Of a DNA stretch of 64,000 bases, positions 34,289-44,834 are shown in pieces. Position numbers and translations under genes: made by a program. Source of the DNA: Saccharibacillus kuerlensis DSM 22868. Lineage in GTDB: Bacteria > Bacillota > Bacilli > Paenibacillales > Paenibacillaceae. Within the stretch, counting starts at the first letter, position 1, and every line of letters starts with the position of its first letter. The stretch is taken from positions 248,001 to 312,000 of the forward strand of contig NZ_KB899278.1 of the NCBI RefSeq assembly GCF_000378145.1, in the 5' to 3' direction. A model generated the notes under the pieces. It saw only the letters and a program-made list of their open reading frames with translations, did not search any database and was not told where the DNA came from.

Positions 34289-34978
34289 CTACAGGGCCAG
34301 ATCCGGCAGCATCTTCTCCAACATTTTGGGGCCGATGCCTTTCACTTTAACGATCTCGGTTACGTCGCGAAAAGAACCGTTCTGCGTGCGGTAATCGACG
34401 ATAGCCTGTGCCTTTTTCTCGCCGATTCCCGGAAGATCCATCAACTGCTGAATATTGGCGGAATTGATATGGATTTTGCCGTCATCGACCGTTCTCGTAT
34501 TTTGGGCTGTCGTATTTTGGGCTGCTGCTTCCACGCCTTCGACCGGTTGATAAATGTCGCCTTTCGCATTCGCAGCCGTTACCGCAGCAGCTGTATTCGG
34601 ACCCGGAGCAGTCGGGCTTGCCGCTTGAGCCTCGCTGCCAGGCGGCTCTTTGATGGTCCCGCTTTTTACTGCGTCGTTTTTTTGATTAACCTGTTCTTTT
34701 TTGAGAGCAGCCTCATCTATCTTTTGAGTGACCCCATCCTTTTGTCCAGCTTCTGCGCCGGATTTACCGTCTGCATAGTCTGCCGCTCCATCCTTCTGCG
34801 AAGCCTCTGCAGCTTCAACCTCTTCATCCGTTCCTTCCTGAATGGCCAGTGCATGCTCAATCCGCTCATTCAGCGATTCCCAAGGAAGCCCTTCTGCTTC
34901 TTCACCTCCTGCGATTACAAGCACACCCGCTCCCAGTACGGCCGACATGCAGGCCGCCCATAACCATTCCTTTTTCAT
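34289..34978 (-). CDS. comEA: competence DNA-binding protein ComEA
   Basis: Membrane-anchored DNA receptor for transformation. From ATG 34978 (after GGGAGG at nine bases) it has 229 residues: an N-terminal anchor helix (WLWAACMSAVLGAGVLVIAG), a long Ala/Glu/Lys-rich linker (about 30-150) and the C-terminal double helix-hairpin-helix domain (NSANIQQLMDLPGIGEKKA; VKGIGPKMLEKML). A longer in-frame start near 35122-35134 with an AGGAG could add about 50 polar residues before the anchor. It is followed by comEC. A structured leader with terminator precedes it. Confidence 0.93.
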   Translation of the reverse strand: MKKEWLWAACMSAVLGAGVLVIAGGEEAEGLPWESLNERIEHALAIQEGTDEEVEAAEASQKDGAADYADGKSGAEAGQKDGVTQKIDEAALKKEQVNQKNDAVKSGTIKEPPGSEAQAASPTAPGPNTAAAVTAANAKGDIYQPVEGVEAAAQNTTAQNTRTVDDGKIHINSANIQQLMDLPGIGEKKAQAIVDYRTQNGSFRDVTEIVKVKGIGPKMLEKMLPDLAL

Positions 34979-35157
34979 GTTCTCTGCCTCCCGAATGAAA
35001 TTCAATTTCCTAAATTCCGCGTTCGGTTCCGGCGGCGCTTCGTCGGGGCGCTCCTTGTGCGGGCGGGGAACAGCGTTGTCAATCTCTTTTCTCCGCGTGA
35101 GCTCTGCCTTGTCTGCATTCATCGGCCGTCGCAACTCCTGAGCGCTGCGCGAAAAGC

Positions 35158-35370
35158 CAAAAAGCCTCTCGTCCCTAGCGTATAAATCGCTAGGGACGAG
35201 AGGCAGTGCTTCCCGTGTATTCCCCTAGTTGACGGCTTTGCGTGCTTCGCATGCCGTCGACTGGTTCATCCGATAACGGAGATGATCCGCTGCCTATTCG
35301 GCAGAACACTGCAATAATATGGAACCCATTCAACTGCATTTATTATAGAAAAAGAGCGGCTTCAAGTCAA
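35158..35370 (-). promoter_or_regulatory. T-box-derived leader with terminator upstream of comEA
   Basis: Read leftwards: a consensus promoter (TTGACT 35370-35365, 17 bases, TATAAT 35347-35342), three small hairpins (for example CTGCC-GAATA-GGCAG at 35304-35290 and GACGGC...GCCGTC at 35258-35231), then CTAGGGGAATACACGGGAAG, then a perfect 17-bp terminator stem (35164-35180 with 35188-35204) and TTTTT. The block from CACGGGAAGC through the terminator is nearly the same as in the leuS T-box (39037 to 38983). The T-box core AGGGTGGTACCACG is altered to AGGGGAATACACG, losing the UGG that pairs with the tRNA end, while CTAGGG can still pair with CCCTAG of the terminator as an antiterminator. Stem I with a specifier loop is missing. 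Confidence 0.65.
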
Positions 35371-35552
35371 CGACCAAGCTTTTTCTGCGCAGCTGTGCCT
35401 TAGGGCTCTCATCCAAAATTTTCATTTAAACCTTCAAAATTTTCACCTGAACCTTCTGCCCGCTGAAACTTCTCATCCTCAGCTGTATTCATCAGATTCA
35501 ACGTTTTAGAGACGCAGCTTTAGAGCTGTATCTTATCTGTCAAAAATCGATT

Positions 35553-36068
35553 TTAAGATATCGGCATTGAAACCGGAGTAGGCGGCTGATAATGTTCCAT
35601 GCGACGGAATACAATCCCTTTTTGCTCCATCATCCCATGCACTTTGCCGCTGTCTTTTGGGTAGGCCCGGCAGTAGACTACTTCCGTAATGCCGCTGTTA
35701 GCCAGCATGTTGGCACAGGTCCAGCACGGCTCGTCAGTAACATATACCGTCGAGCCTTCGCGATCGGCACGGTCGGTAAACAGCAGCAGATTTTGCTCTG
35801 CATGGATTGTGCGTACGCATCTTTGCTTTTTAACAACCTTCTCTTCGCCGCCGCTGTGAACCAACTCGTATTCTTCGGCGATCATGCAGCCTGCTTCCGA
35901 GCAGTCCGGCACACCCATCGGCGCGCCGTTATACGCTGTACCGAGCAGCTTCTTGCCCTGCACGAGCACAGCGCCGACCTGACGTCTCGGACACTGTGAA
36001 CGCGTCGACACCATAAAGGCGATATCCATAAAATACGTATCCCAATCCTTGCGCGGACTGCTTCCCAT
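35553..36068 (-). CDS. comEB: dCMP deaminase family protein ComEB
   Basis: Zinc-dependent deoxycytidylate deaminase of the ComEB type, making dUMP for dTTP synthesis; encoded with competence genes but not needed for DNA uptake. Zinc motif TIHAEQN and PCWTCANM are present, as is the N-terminal CPRRQVGAVLV and the substrate-loop GTAYNGAPMG. About 171 residues from ATG 36068, seven bases after GGGGGG; an upstream ATG at 36089 overlaps that site. A segment with VHSGGEEKVVKKQR (about 80-93) is longer than in Bacillus. Gene order here is comEB-comEA-comEC instead of comEA-comEB-comEC. Confidence 0.93.
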   Translation of the reverse strand: MGSSPRKDWDTYFMDIAFMVSTRSQCPRRQVGAVLVQGKKLLGTAYNGAPMGVPDCSEAGCMIAEEYELVHSGGEEKVVKKQRCVRTIHAEQNLLLFTDRADREGSTVYVTDEPCWTCANMLANSGITEVVYCRAYPKDSGKVHGMMEQKGIVFRRMEHYQPPTPVSMPIS

Positions 36069-36218
36069 TGAGATCCCCCCGTTTTTCATCTGTCAGCCGG
36101 CCTGCCCGAATGAAGCGGAGACCACCGCCCTCTTATTCTATCGCAAATATATGCAGCGTTTACGGCGTATACACTAATAATCGACTTCATACTTGACGTT
36201 CAACATTTTCACACACCA

Positions 36219-36250
36219 AACGGGAGACGGACAAAGTTCGCCGCATCTCC
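36219..36250 (-). terminator. hairpin downstream of leuS
   Basis: CGGGAGA...GGCGAAC and TCCGTCTCCCG pair across a short loop, 55 bases after the leuS stop. The T run is weak (TTTGG). Confidence 0.5.
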
Positions 36251-36305
36251 CGCTGTGTACATCTTTTGAACAAGGATTCTGTCCAAATCCGATGTGATTA
36301 ACGCA

Positions 36306-38762
<2,457 letters not shown>

Positions 38763-38979
38763 CGTCATCTGTCCCTTCGCTGCTGGATCTCCCTCTGTAC
38801 CAGGCCGTGTACGCAAACTCACTGAAGTGCATCTTTACCTGCCTTTTCGTCCTCTACAGCGTCACTCCCCCTCGACGTGCCCCGGCACGCCTTCGGAAAA
38901 GTTCCTTGTATAGATCGAAAATTCAGTCAAATCTGCTCCCTTCGGAGTCTGCATACACGGCCTAAAAGCGGAGCTGAAA

Positions 38980-39320
38980 TCAAAAAGCCCCTCGCCCCCG
39001 GCGTCATTAACGCCAGGGACGAGAGGCATTGCTTCCCGTGGTACCACCCTGATTAGCGGACAAAATGATTCTGCCGCTCACTCAAACATCCGATATCGGG
39101 GATGAGCCGATGCGGCTGAACGCGTGCCTGCCGTGATCCGGGGCCGCCGTCTGTCCGCATATCTCCGAGGCGAGTTCGTACAGGGTCCGCTACCGGCTTC
39201 CACCAACCGCCGGCTCTCTTGAAAACGTCCGCCTGCCTACTAATCCTCATCATCGACGAGCAAATCTTTAGTTGCGCTTGCAATGCCCCTATTATATAGA
39301 AAACAAAAGCGAAAAGTCAA
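38980..39320 (-). promoter_or_regulatory. leucine T-box leader of leuS with its promoter
   Basis: Read leftwards: promoter TTGACT (39320-39315), 18 bases, TATAAT (39296-39291); stem I with TTAGTAGGC (loop E AGTA) and GAACTCGCC, whose CTC at 39174-39172 is a leucine specifier codon; stem III around CCGATATCGG; the T-box AGGGTGGTACCACG at 39050-39037; and a GC-rich terminator (38983-39028) with TTTTT. Uncharged tRNA-Leu would stabilise the antiterminator and allow leuS transcription. Confidence 0.93.
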
Positions 39321-39460
39321 TGACTCGGCGCCTTGCGGCCTTGAGCTGTGGTATACTGATAGGCGCTCCCTGCCGCGGAGGATGTCCGAATATTTTTTGC
39401 CTGCTGCGGCGGAAGCCGGACAGGGCGTAAGCCCTTTTTATTCACAAGGAGGAATTCCCT

Positions 39461-40537
39461 ATGTTTACCCCTGAACAGGTCAAACCTTTTATCACACATG
39501 CCGATCCGCTCGTCAGCAACGCGGCGATCCGGTTCTTGGCTGAGACGTATAAGTACCCGCAGGATATCTCCGCTCTGGTGCTGGAGAAGCTTGTGGCTGC
39601 ACCGAAAAAAGAAGATATTTATCTGCACCGTGCTGCTTCTTTTCCTCAGACTAAAATTACCGTTCAAGCGATGCTTCACCTGCTCAAAGCCAATATGGTG
39701 AGCGGCAATGCCCGAATCTTCCTGTCCCGCATGCTGCTGGGCAGCAGTCCGGAACTGCTGAAACCGGTGCTGGAGCAAATTCGGGCACTTGACGAGGATT
39801 GGTACGACGAGGCGGCTGAACGCGTACGCATTTCGGAACTGGATGACCAATCGGTACGCCAACTTTTTAATGAAGAAACGCAAAAAAACAGCGGGCTGGA
39901 TTACGGAGACATCGATTACGATAAGCTGGATCTGCTATTGAGCGAACTGATCGAACGTGAAATGCTGCAGCCGCGTGAGACGATAGACGAGCTGCAGGAG
40001 CAGTATACGAAAGATCCGGAATCCGTAAGCACGGTATATCTGATCCAGGCGGCCGGCAAGCTGAAGATTTCGTACGCGCTTCCTCTATTCTACGACGCGC
40101 TTAAGTCTGACAACGATCTTGTTGCCGAACAGGCTGCAGACGCGCTCGTGCGTGTAGGCAGTGAGGAAGTTGTCGAAAAGCTGGTGCAGATGTACGCCGA
40201 GGAAAAAGAGGGCTTCCTGCTGCTGAGTATCGTCGATATCTTATCGCGCATCCTGCTGCCTTCCGCCGAAGAAGCGCTGATCGCTCTGCTCGAAAAAGAA
40301 GATCATTTCACCCGCATTGCGAAGCTCGCCGACGGTCTCTGCCGTCTTGGCTCGGAGCAGGCGCTGCCGGTTGTGCAGGAACTGGTGAAGATCGGCTATG
40401 ACAAAGACTACGTAGAGCTGAAGGAATCCATTTACTCCTGCTGTGTCATGATGAGCCGATTCCTGCCAGAACTCGACGAATGGCGCCGCGAGATCGCAGC
40501 CGAGGATGAAGAACGGGCGAAGAAGCTGCAGGGATAA
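39461..40537 (+). CDS. HEAT-repeat domain protein
   Basis: A 358-residue soluble, acidic, all-helical protein. Repeated Leu/Ala-rich helical pairs are visible throughout, clearest around 195-330 (SALPLFYDALKSDNDLVAEQAADALVRVG and LLLSIVDILSRILLPSAEEALIALL), matching HEAT/armadillo-type solenoids that serve as protein-binding scaffolds. No enzymatic motif, signal peptide or membrane helix is seen. Start ATG 39461 follows AAGGAGGAATTCCCT. It is a single-gene unit, divergent from leuS, with a strong terminator after it. Partner and role are unknown. Confidence 0.8.
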   Translation: MFTPEQVKPFITHADPLVSNAAIRFLAETYKYPQDISALVLEKLVAAPKKEDIYLHRAASFPQTKITVQAMLHLLKANMVSGNARIFLSRMLLGSSPELLKPVLEQIRALDEDWYDEAAERVRISELDDQSVRQLFNEETQKNSGLDYGDIDYDKLDLLLSELIEREMLQPRETIDELQEQYTKDPESVSTVYLIQAAGKLKISYALPLFYDALKSDNDLVAEQAADALVRVGSEEVVEKLVQMYAEEKEGFLLLSIVDILSRILLPSAEEALIALLEKEDHFTRIAKLADGLCRLGSEQALPVVQELVKIGYDKDYVELKESIYSCCVMMSRFLPELDEWRREIAAEDEERAKKLQG

Positions 40538-40598
40538 GAGAAAAGACTGATCCCTTCCGGACAGATCTTTTTGATTTCGATGTACCAACATAACAACA

Positions 40599-40633
40599 AA
40601 AGAGAGCGGACCCGAGGTCCGCTCTCTTTTTTA
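40599..40633. terminator. bidirectional terminator between HEAT gene and ABC operon
   Basis: AGAGAGCGGACC and GGTCCGCTCTCT form a perfect 12-bp stem with a CGA loop, A and T runs on both sides; it lies between convergent genes and touches the permease stop codon. Confidence 0.92.
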
Positions 40634-41350
40634 TTCTCCGGGATAGTCGAGTCTCCTTCGATGAAGCACTCGAAGCAGAATCCCCGCCGATAAAACGCCA
40701 TAACCAAGAGCCGCTCCGATCGGCAGCCACTTGGCTCCTGTCCCTATATCTCCGTAGAATATCATGGCATGCAGCGCAAGCTGAAGCGGCGGCAAAATGT
40801 GGGTCAGCCACTCCCATCCACCTGGCAGTGCTTCTCCGATCCCGCGTGCTCCAAATGCCAAAGCGATCCAGGTAAAGAGTCCAAGCATCGCATAGAACCG
40901 GGACTCGAACAGTTTGACCGTGAACCATCCGGCAAGCGACACACCGAGACCGGCAAGAGATACGTGATACAGCAGTCCCATCAATAGTTCTTCAAGCATC
41001 GGGAAACGTTCGAATCGACCAAGCAGCGTCGGGTACAGCACAGCGAGGAGTCCCAATACCGAAGCAAAGATCCACGCATACAGCAGCTTGGCTCCGCTTA
41101 AGCGGACCAGACTGCGGGCATGCATCATCGTCGCCATCTCCTGATTGCCCGCCTCGACATCGATCATCAGACTGCCAATCGCTGCCGCGACGACGAACAG
41201 CATTGAAGCGGTAAAAGCATAGCTTTCCATGATCGGATTGGGTCCCGAGCTGTAGATCAACGCCAAAATAGCAGCAAAAATCACCGTAGGTGCTCCGAAA
41301 CGGTAGGAACGTATGAAGCAGCGGTGCAGGTACTCTAACATCGCCTTCAT
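40631..41350 (-). CDS. ABC transporter permease (ABC-2-like)
   Basis: A 239-residue membrane protein with about six hydrophobic helices (first around 18-36, FGAPTVIFAAILALIYS) and no catalytic motif. Start ATG 41350 overlaps the stop of the ATPase gene (ATGA) and follows GGAGGGCGC, so the two form one exporter. The N-terminal cytoplasmic helix MLEYLHRCFIRSYRF is usual for ABC-2 permeases. Substrate unknown. Confidence 0.85.
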   Translation of the reverse strand: MKAMLEYLHRCFIRSYRFGAPTVIFAAILALIYSSGPNPIMESYAFTASMLFVVAAAIGSLMIDVEAGNQEMATMMHARSLVRLSGAKLLYAWIFASVLGLLAVLYPTLLGRFERFPMLEELLMGLLYHVSLAGLGVSLAGWFTVKLFESRFYAMLGLFTWIALAFGARGIGEALPGGWEWLTHILPPLQLALHAMIFYGDIGTGAKWLPIGAALGYGVLSAGILLRVLHRRRLDYPGE

Positions 41351-42342
41351 CGAGCGCCCTCCTTCCGCTTCAGCGACAGCAAGGTACCGTCCGCCGCCCA
41401 AAACTCATGCATGAAGTCTCGGCAGACGTCTGCAGAGATCCTGCAGCGCAGTGCATTGCCGGCCACGCTCCATTCGGTGTTCGGAAACGCGTTGGCAAGC
41501 CGCTGCCTGGTCTCTTCCGGCAGAAGGCCATCCAGCTCGTAAAAAACCGACACCGACGAAGCTTCTCCATTTGCAGCCGCTTCCTCCAGAGTAAGACGGC
41601 CTTCCCGAATTCGGTAGGTCTTACTCACTGCTTCCCAAGATGCCAACGGATCATGCAGAGCGGTCACGACCGCGGTCCCTTTCACCCGAAGCCCGTGCAG
41701 CAGCGTCAGCAGTTTCTCGGAAGAATCGGTATCAAGTCCGGAAAACGGCTCGTCGAGCAGCAGCAGATCAGGCTCGCACAAGCAGGCCTGCATCAGATTG
41801 ACCTTCTGCAGCATCCCTTTCGAATAATGAATCAGCATCGACGAGCTGCCTGCCGGCAGATCAAGCAGAGTATGCAGCTCTTTAATCCGCAGATGCAAAT
41901 CATCATTCGGCATACCGGCGATCTTCCCCATGTGGGTCAGATATTCTTCCGACGTCAGACGCAGCTTTGGCAGACGATCCGGGGCAAACCCGATCCTCAA
42001 ATTGCGCTCTCCCCAAACGACACGCCCCTTACTCGTCGGGATGATCCCTGCCGTCAGTTTGAGCAGCGTACTTTTGCCCGAACCGTTACCGCCGCGAAGA
42101 ATCATGCTTTCTCCCCGGTGGAGCGTCAGCGAAATGTCAGCCAGTACTTGGCGAGATCCGTAACTCCGATCGACATTTTCAAGTGTCAGCAGCGGAGAAG
42201 CGGAGCCTATACTGTCACCCTCAGCCTGCCAATCGGACATCTCTTTTTTTTTCGTGTATGTACTTGCTTCTATCACCGTCTGTTTCGGTGGACCGGACAC
42301 CGCGAATGCGGCCCATGGTCTAATATTCAGCATCCTTCTCAT
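41347..42342 (-). CDS. ABC transporter ATP-binding protein
   Basis: ATPase subunit of the exporter. Walker A RGGNGSGKST, a signature segment written YSKGMLQKVN, Walker B LLLLDEPFSGLD and the H-loop ALHDPLA are clear. Before the ATPase is an unusual N-terminal stretch of about 55 residues (including TVIEASTYTKKKEMSDW), and after it about 75 residues of a regulatory-type domain. The start is uncertain: ATG 42342 has AGGAGG only three bases away, ATG 42333 is slightly too far, and the open frame reaches 42384. It overlaps the permease gene by four bases. Confidence 0.9.
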   Translation of the reverse strand: MRRMLNIRPWAAFAVSGPPKQTVIEASTYTKKKEMSDWQAEGDSIGSASPLLTLENVDRSYGSRQVLADISLTLHRGESMILRGGNGSGKSTLLKLTAGIIPTSKGRVVWGERNLRIGFAPDRLPKLRLTSEEYLTHMGKIAGMPNDDLHLRIKELHTLLDLPAGSSSMLIHYSKGMLQKVNLMQACLCEPDLLLLDEPFSGLDTDSSEKLLTLLHGLRVKGTAVVTALHDPLASWEAVSKTYRIREGRLTLEEAAANGEASSVSVFYELDGLLPEETRQRLANAFPNTEWSVAGNALRCRISADVCRDFMHEFWAADGTLLSLKRKEGAR

Positions 42343-42480
42343 CTCCTCCTTTCCCATCTTAAGGGAATAGAGGTTGTTTTTCAAAATTGAGAAGTTTTTA
42401 AAATAATCGGAGTTCAGTATACAGCGAACAATCAGGCCGGATCGGATCGGTTATTTTCTTTTCGATTACTTTCCTTTCAA

Positions 42481-43260
42481 TTATTTTCCTTTTCGATATC
42501 CGAGTGGCGTCATTCCCGCAAACTGCTTGAACTGCCGCATAAAGTGCGTCTCATTTTCATATCCGCACAATCCGCCGACCTCTCCGACAGACAGCCCTGT
42601 ACTGCTCAGCAAGTATTTCGCATATTCGATCCGTCCACGGATCATATCGGTCACGACGGAACATCCAAAGAGCTCCTTATACAAATGCTGAAAATATGAT
42701 TTGCTTAGGCTTGCCCGCGCAGCCAGTTCTTCCACTCGCAACCTGACATCCGGCGATCCATACAACTCCCCTCGCAGTCGATACAGAACTTCCGCGTAAC
42801 GTTCCGCTCTTGTCGATACCGCCTCCCGCGCAAGAGCATTGCTCAGTTTCGTAAACAAACTTTGCAGTTCCAGATCAACAATACGGTCGTGATGCGGACC
42901 TTGTTCCCGTTCCGCGTTCTGCAGCTCAAGCACATGGCGGGGAACAATAAAAGGATCGGCCGCCGCGACTATACGATTCATCGGAAAATCGAGCTGCTTG
43001 AGCAGTTCGCCGAGCCCTTCTCCTTCGCAGTGAAACCAATCGTTTACAAACGGTCTCTCCAAGTCCCGATAAGCATGCGGCATATCCGGAGAAAACAGAA
43101 TATACGAGTTGGACTCCGCCTGCTCGGAACGGCCGTTTATCATCACTTCCGCTCTTGAACGAAAAAACACAAAAGCATAATTTCCCGCACCGTTCTGGCG
43201 TTCGATCGTGATTCCTTCTCGATGTGTAAAACGGCATCCGCAGTTAATCAGCCGAATCAT
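42481..43260 (-). CDS. AraC-family transcriptional regulator
   Basis: A 259-residue regulator: N-terminal cupin-like sensor (about 1-130, with the typical YILFSPDMPHAYRDLE segment) and a C-terminal AraC DNA-binding domain with two helix-turn-helix units (LAARASLSKSYFQHLYKELFG and VGGLCGYENETHFMRQFKQFAGMTP, about 165-255). Start ATG follows GGGGGGATTGAG. It is divergent from the GH43 gene, so it probably controls it in response to a sugar. The 42343-42480 gap has no gene. Confidence 0.93.
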   Translation of the reverse strand: MIRLINCGCRFTHREGITIERQNGAGNYAFVFFRSRAEVMINGRSEQAESNSYILFSPDMPHAYRDLERPFVNDWFHCEGEGLGELLKQLDFPMNRIVAAADPFIVPRHVLELQNAEREQGPHHDRIVDLELQSLFTKLSNALAREAVSTRAERYAEVLYRLRGELYGSPDVRLRVEELAARASLSKSYFQHLYKELFGCSVVTDMIRGRIEYAKYLLSSTGLSVGEVGGLCGYENETHFMRQFKQFAGMTPLGYRKGK

Positions 43261-43400
43261 CTCAATCCCCCCAGCTGCCGATCGAGCACGATTCGTCAGT
43301 TTTTAGCCATTATAATTCATTGCTTCGCGTTCCGGCAAACGGCTATACTTTGAACGTGAATTTCCATCTTTCAGTAGAGTTGAAGTCAGTGGAATTGAAG

Positions 43401-44408
43401 ATGGAAGTGGATTCCTTGGAAGGGGCTGAATTTAAATTGGAAGCTTATCTTTTTGTACATTTCAAAGAAAAAAAGACGCCGGACGGCGAGCAGGTCTACT
43501 TCGCGCTCAGCAGGGACGGCTTTAACTGGGAAACGGTAAACGGTGGTCAGCCGGTGCTGGAGAGCATACTCGGAGAAAAAGGGGTTCGCGACCATACCAT
43601 TGTCCGGACAGACGAAGGCAAGTTTTATATTCTCGCTACTGACCTCAGCCTGGCGAATTCTTTCGAAGGCAAATATAAAGGCGACTGGGCCAATATCGGA
43701 ACCGGCGGCAGCAAATGCTTGTCGCTCTGGGAGTCGGAAGATCTGATAAACTGGTCGGCTCAGCGGCTGGTTGAACTGGGCGATGAAAACTTTGGCTGCC
43801 TATGGGCCCCAGATATCATCCGCGATCCTAAGGAAGGCGATTATGTTGTCCATTGGTCATCCTCCCACGCTTTCAACAATTACGGCCCAAAAGCCATCTA
43901 TTATTCGCGCACCCGGGATTTTCAGACATTTACGGAGCCGAAGCTGCTGTGCCAAAAATCCGACAGCGGGATTATCGACTCCGCAATCTACGAGGAAGAC
44001 GGCTTCTTCTATCGATTCCTCAAAAGCGAAGCCAATCCCGAAACGCTCATTTTGGAAAAAGGGGCCTCGATCACCGGTGAAGATTATACAAGGGTTCCCG
44101 TATTTGATGAGGAAATGGCCAAGCTGCAGCAGGGAGTATACGAAGCGCCTACCGCTTTTCGGTTGAAAAATGGCAAATGGTGCTTAATGCTTGATTTTTA
44201 TGGTGTAGAAGGCGAAGGTCAGGGATACGTACCGTTTATCGCCGATACGTTGGCGGACGGGCGCTTTATTCGATCCGACGAAAGCTTCAGCTTTCCGTAC
44301 GGCTTCAAACACGGAACGATACTCGGGATAACGGACGAGGAGTATCAACGAATCAAGACGCATTATGAAAGTGTCAAGTCTGCGGGTAAATCGGATGAAA
44401 CGGACTGA
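43401..44408 (+). CDS. glycoside hydrolase family 43-like protein
   Basis: About 335 residues of a five-bladed beta-propeller arabinanase/xylosidase fold. Hallmarks are YLFVHFKEKKTPDGEQVYFALSRDG near the N-terminus, RDHTIVRTDEGKFYILATD, WAPDIIRDPKEGDYVVHWSS (blade 2) and IIDSAIYEEDGFFYRFLK. No signal peptide, so it acts in the cytoplasm. Start is uncertain: ATG 43401 has only a weak site, a TTG at 43437 follows GGAAGGGG, and the frame is open back to 43320. It is divergent from the AraC gene. Substrate (alpha-L-arabinofuranoside or beta-xyloside) cannot be told from sequence. Confidence 0.82.
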   Translation: MEVDSLEGAEFKLEAYLFVHFKEKKTPDGEQVYFALSRDGFNWETVNGGQPVLESILGEKGVRDHTIVRTDEGKFYILATDLSLANSFEGKYKGDWANIGTGGSKCLSLWESEDLINWSAQRLVELGDENFGCLWAPDIIRDPKEGDYVVHWSSSHAFNNYGPKAIYYSRTRDFQTFTEPKLLCQKSDSGIIDSAIYEEDGFFYRFLKSEANPETLILEKGASITGEDYTRVPVFDEEMAKLQQGVYEAPTAFRLKNGKWCLMLDFYGVEGEGQGYVPFIADTLADGRFIRSDESFSFPYGFKHGTILGITDEEYQRIKTHYESVKSAGKSDETD

Positions 44409-44482
44409 ATGAACTGAACGGCGAATAAGTTTGGTCCGATTCACAGCGATATTTTTCAGAAAAAATACGTGAAATTCATGGA

Positions 44483-44514
44483 GCCGGGTCCCGCATTTCG
44501 AGCCCGGTTTTTTC
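44483..44514 (+). terminator. terminator after the GH43-like gene
   Basis: GCCGGG and CCCGGT pair and are followed by TTTTTT, about 75 bases after the stop. Confidence 0.7.
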
Positions 44515-44528
44515 TTATAATAGGGATA

Positions 44529-44557
44529 TTGACAGCAATTTAGCTGGGGCGTATAAT
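44529..44557 (+). promoter_or_regulatory. tRNA-Pro promoter
   Basis: A perfect consensus promoter: TTGACA, 17 bases, TATAAT, 25 bases before the tRNA. Confidence 0.9.
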
Positions 44558-44582
44558 CTCATTTTGTAAGAAATCACTTTTT

Positions 44583-44656
44583 CGAGACGTAGCTCAGCTT
44601 GGTAGAGCGCTTGCTTCGGGAGTAAGAGGCCGCAGGTTCGAATCCTGTCGTCTCGA
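44583..44656 (+). tRNA. tRNA-Pro (CGG)
   Basis: Full cloverleaf: acceptor CGAGACG/CGTCTCG, D arm GCTC-AGCTTGGTA-GAGC, anticodon stem CTTGC/GTAAG with loop TTCGGGA (anticodon CGG, proline codon CCG), T arm GCAGG-TTCGAAT-CCTGT, discriminator A. CCA is not encoded. Stands alone with its own promoter and terminator. Confidence 0.97.
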
Positions 44657-44686
44657 TTGGATATTGGATTTGAAAATGGTTACACC

Positions 44687-44721
44687 TAAAAGCCGCACCC
44701 TTTTTGGGAATGCGGCTTTTT
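44687..44721 (+). terminator. tRNA-Pro terminator
   Basis: AAAAGCCGCACCC and GGGAATGCGGCTTTT pair around TTTTT, with a final T run. Confidence 0.9.
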
Positions 44722-44834
44722 TGTATACTGTATTGTCTTTACTGTATTATCTTACTGCTATCGTCTTTACTGCTGCAGACGCCAAAGGGAAGACTCCCGC
44801 TGAAGCAAGCAGCCTTCCCTTCGGAATTGAAAAC

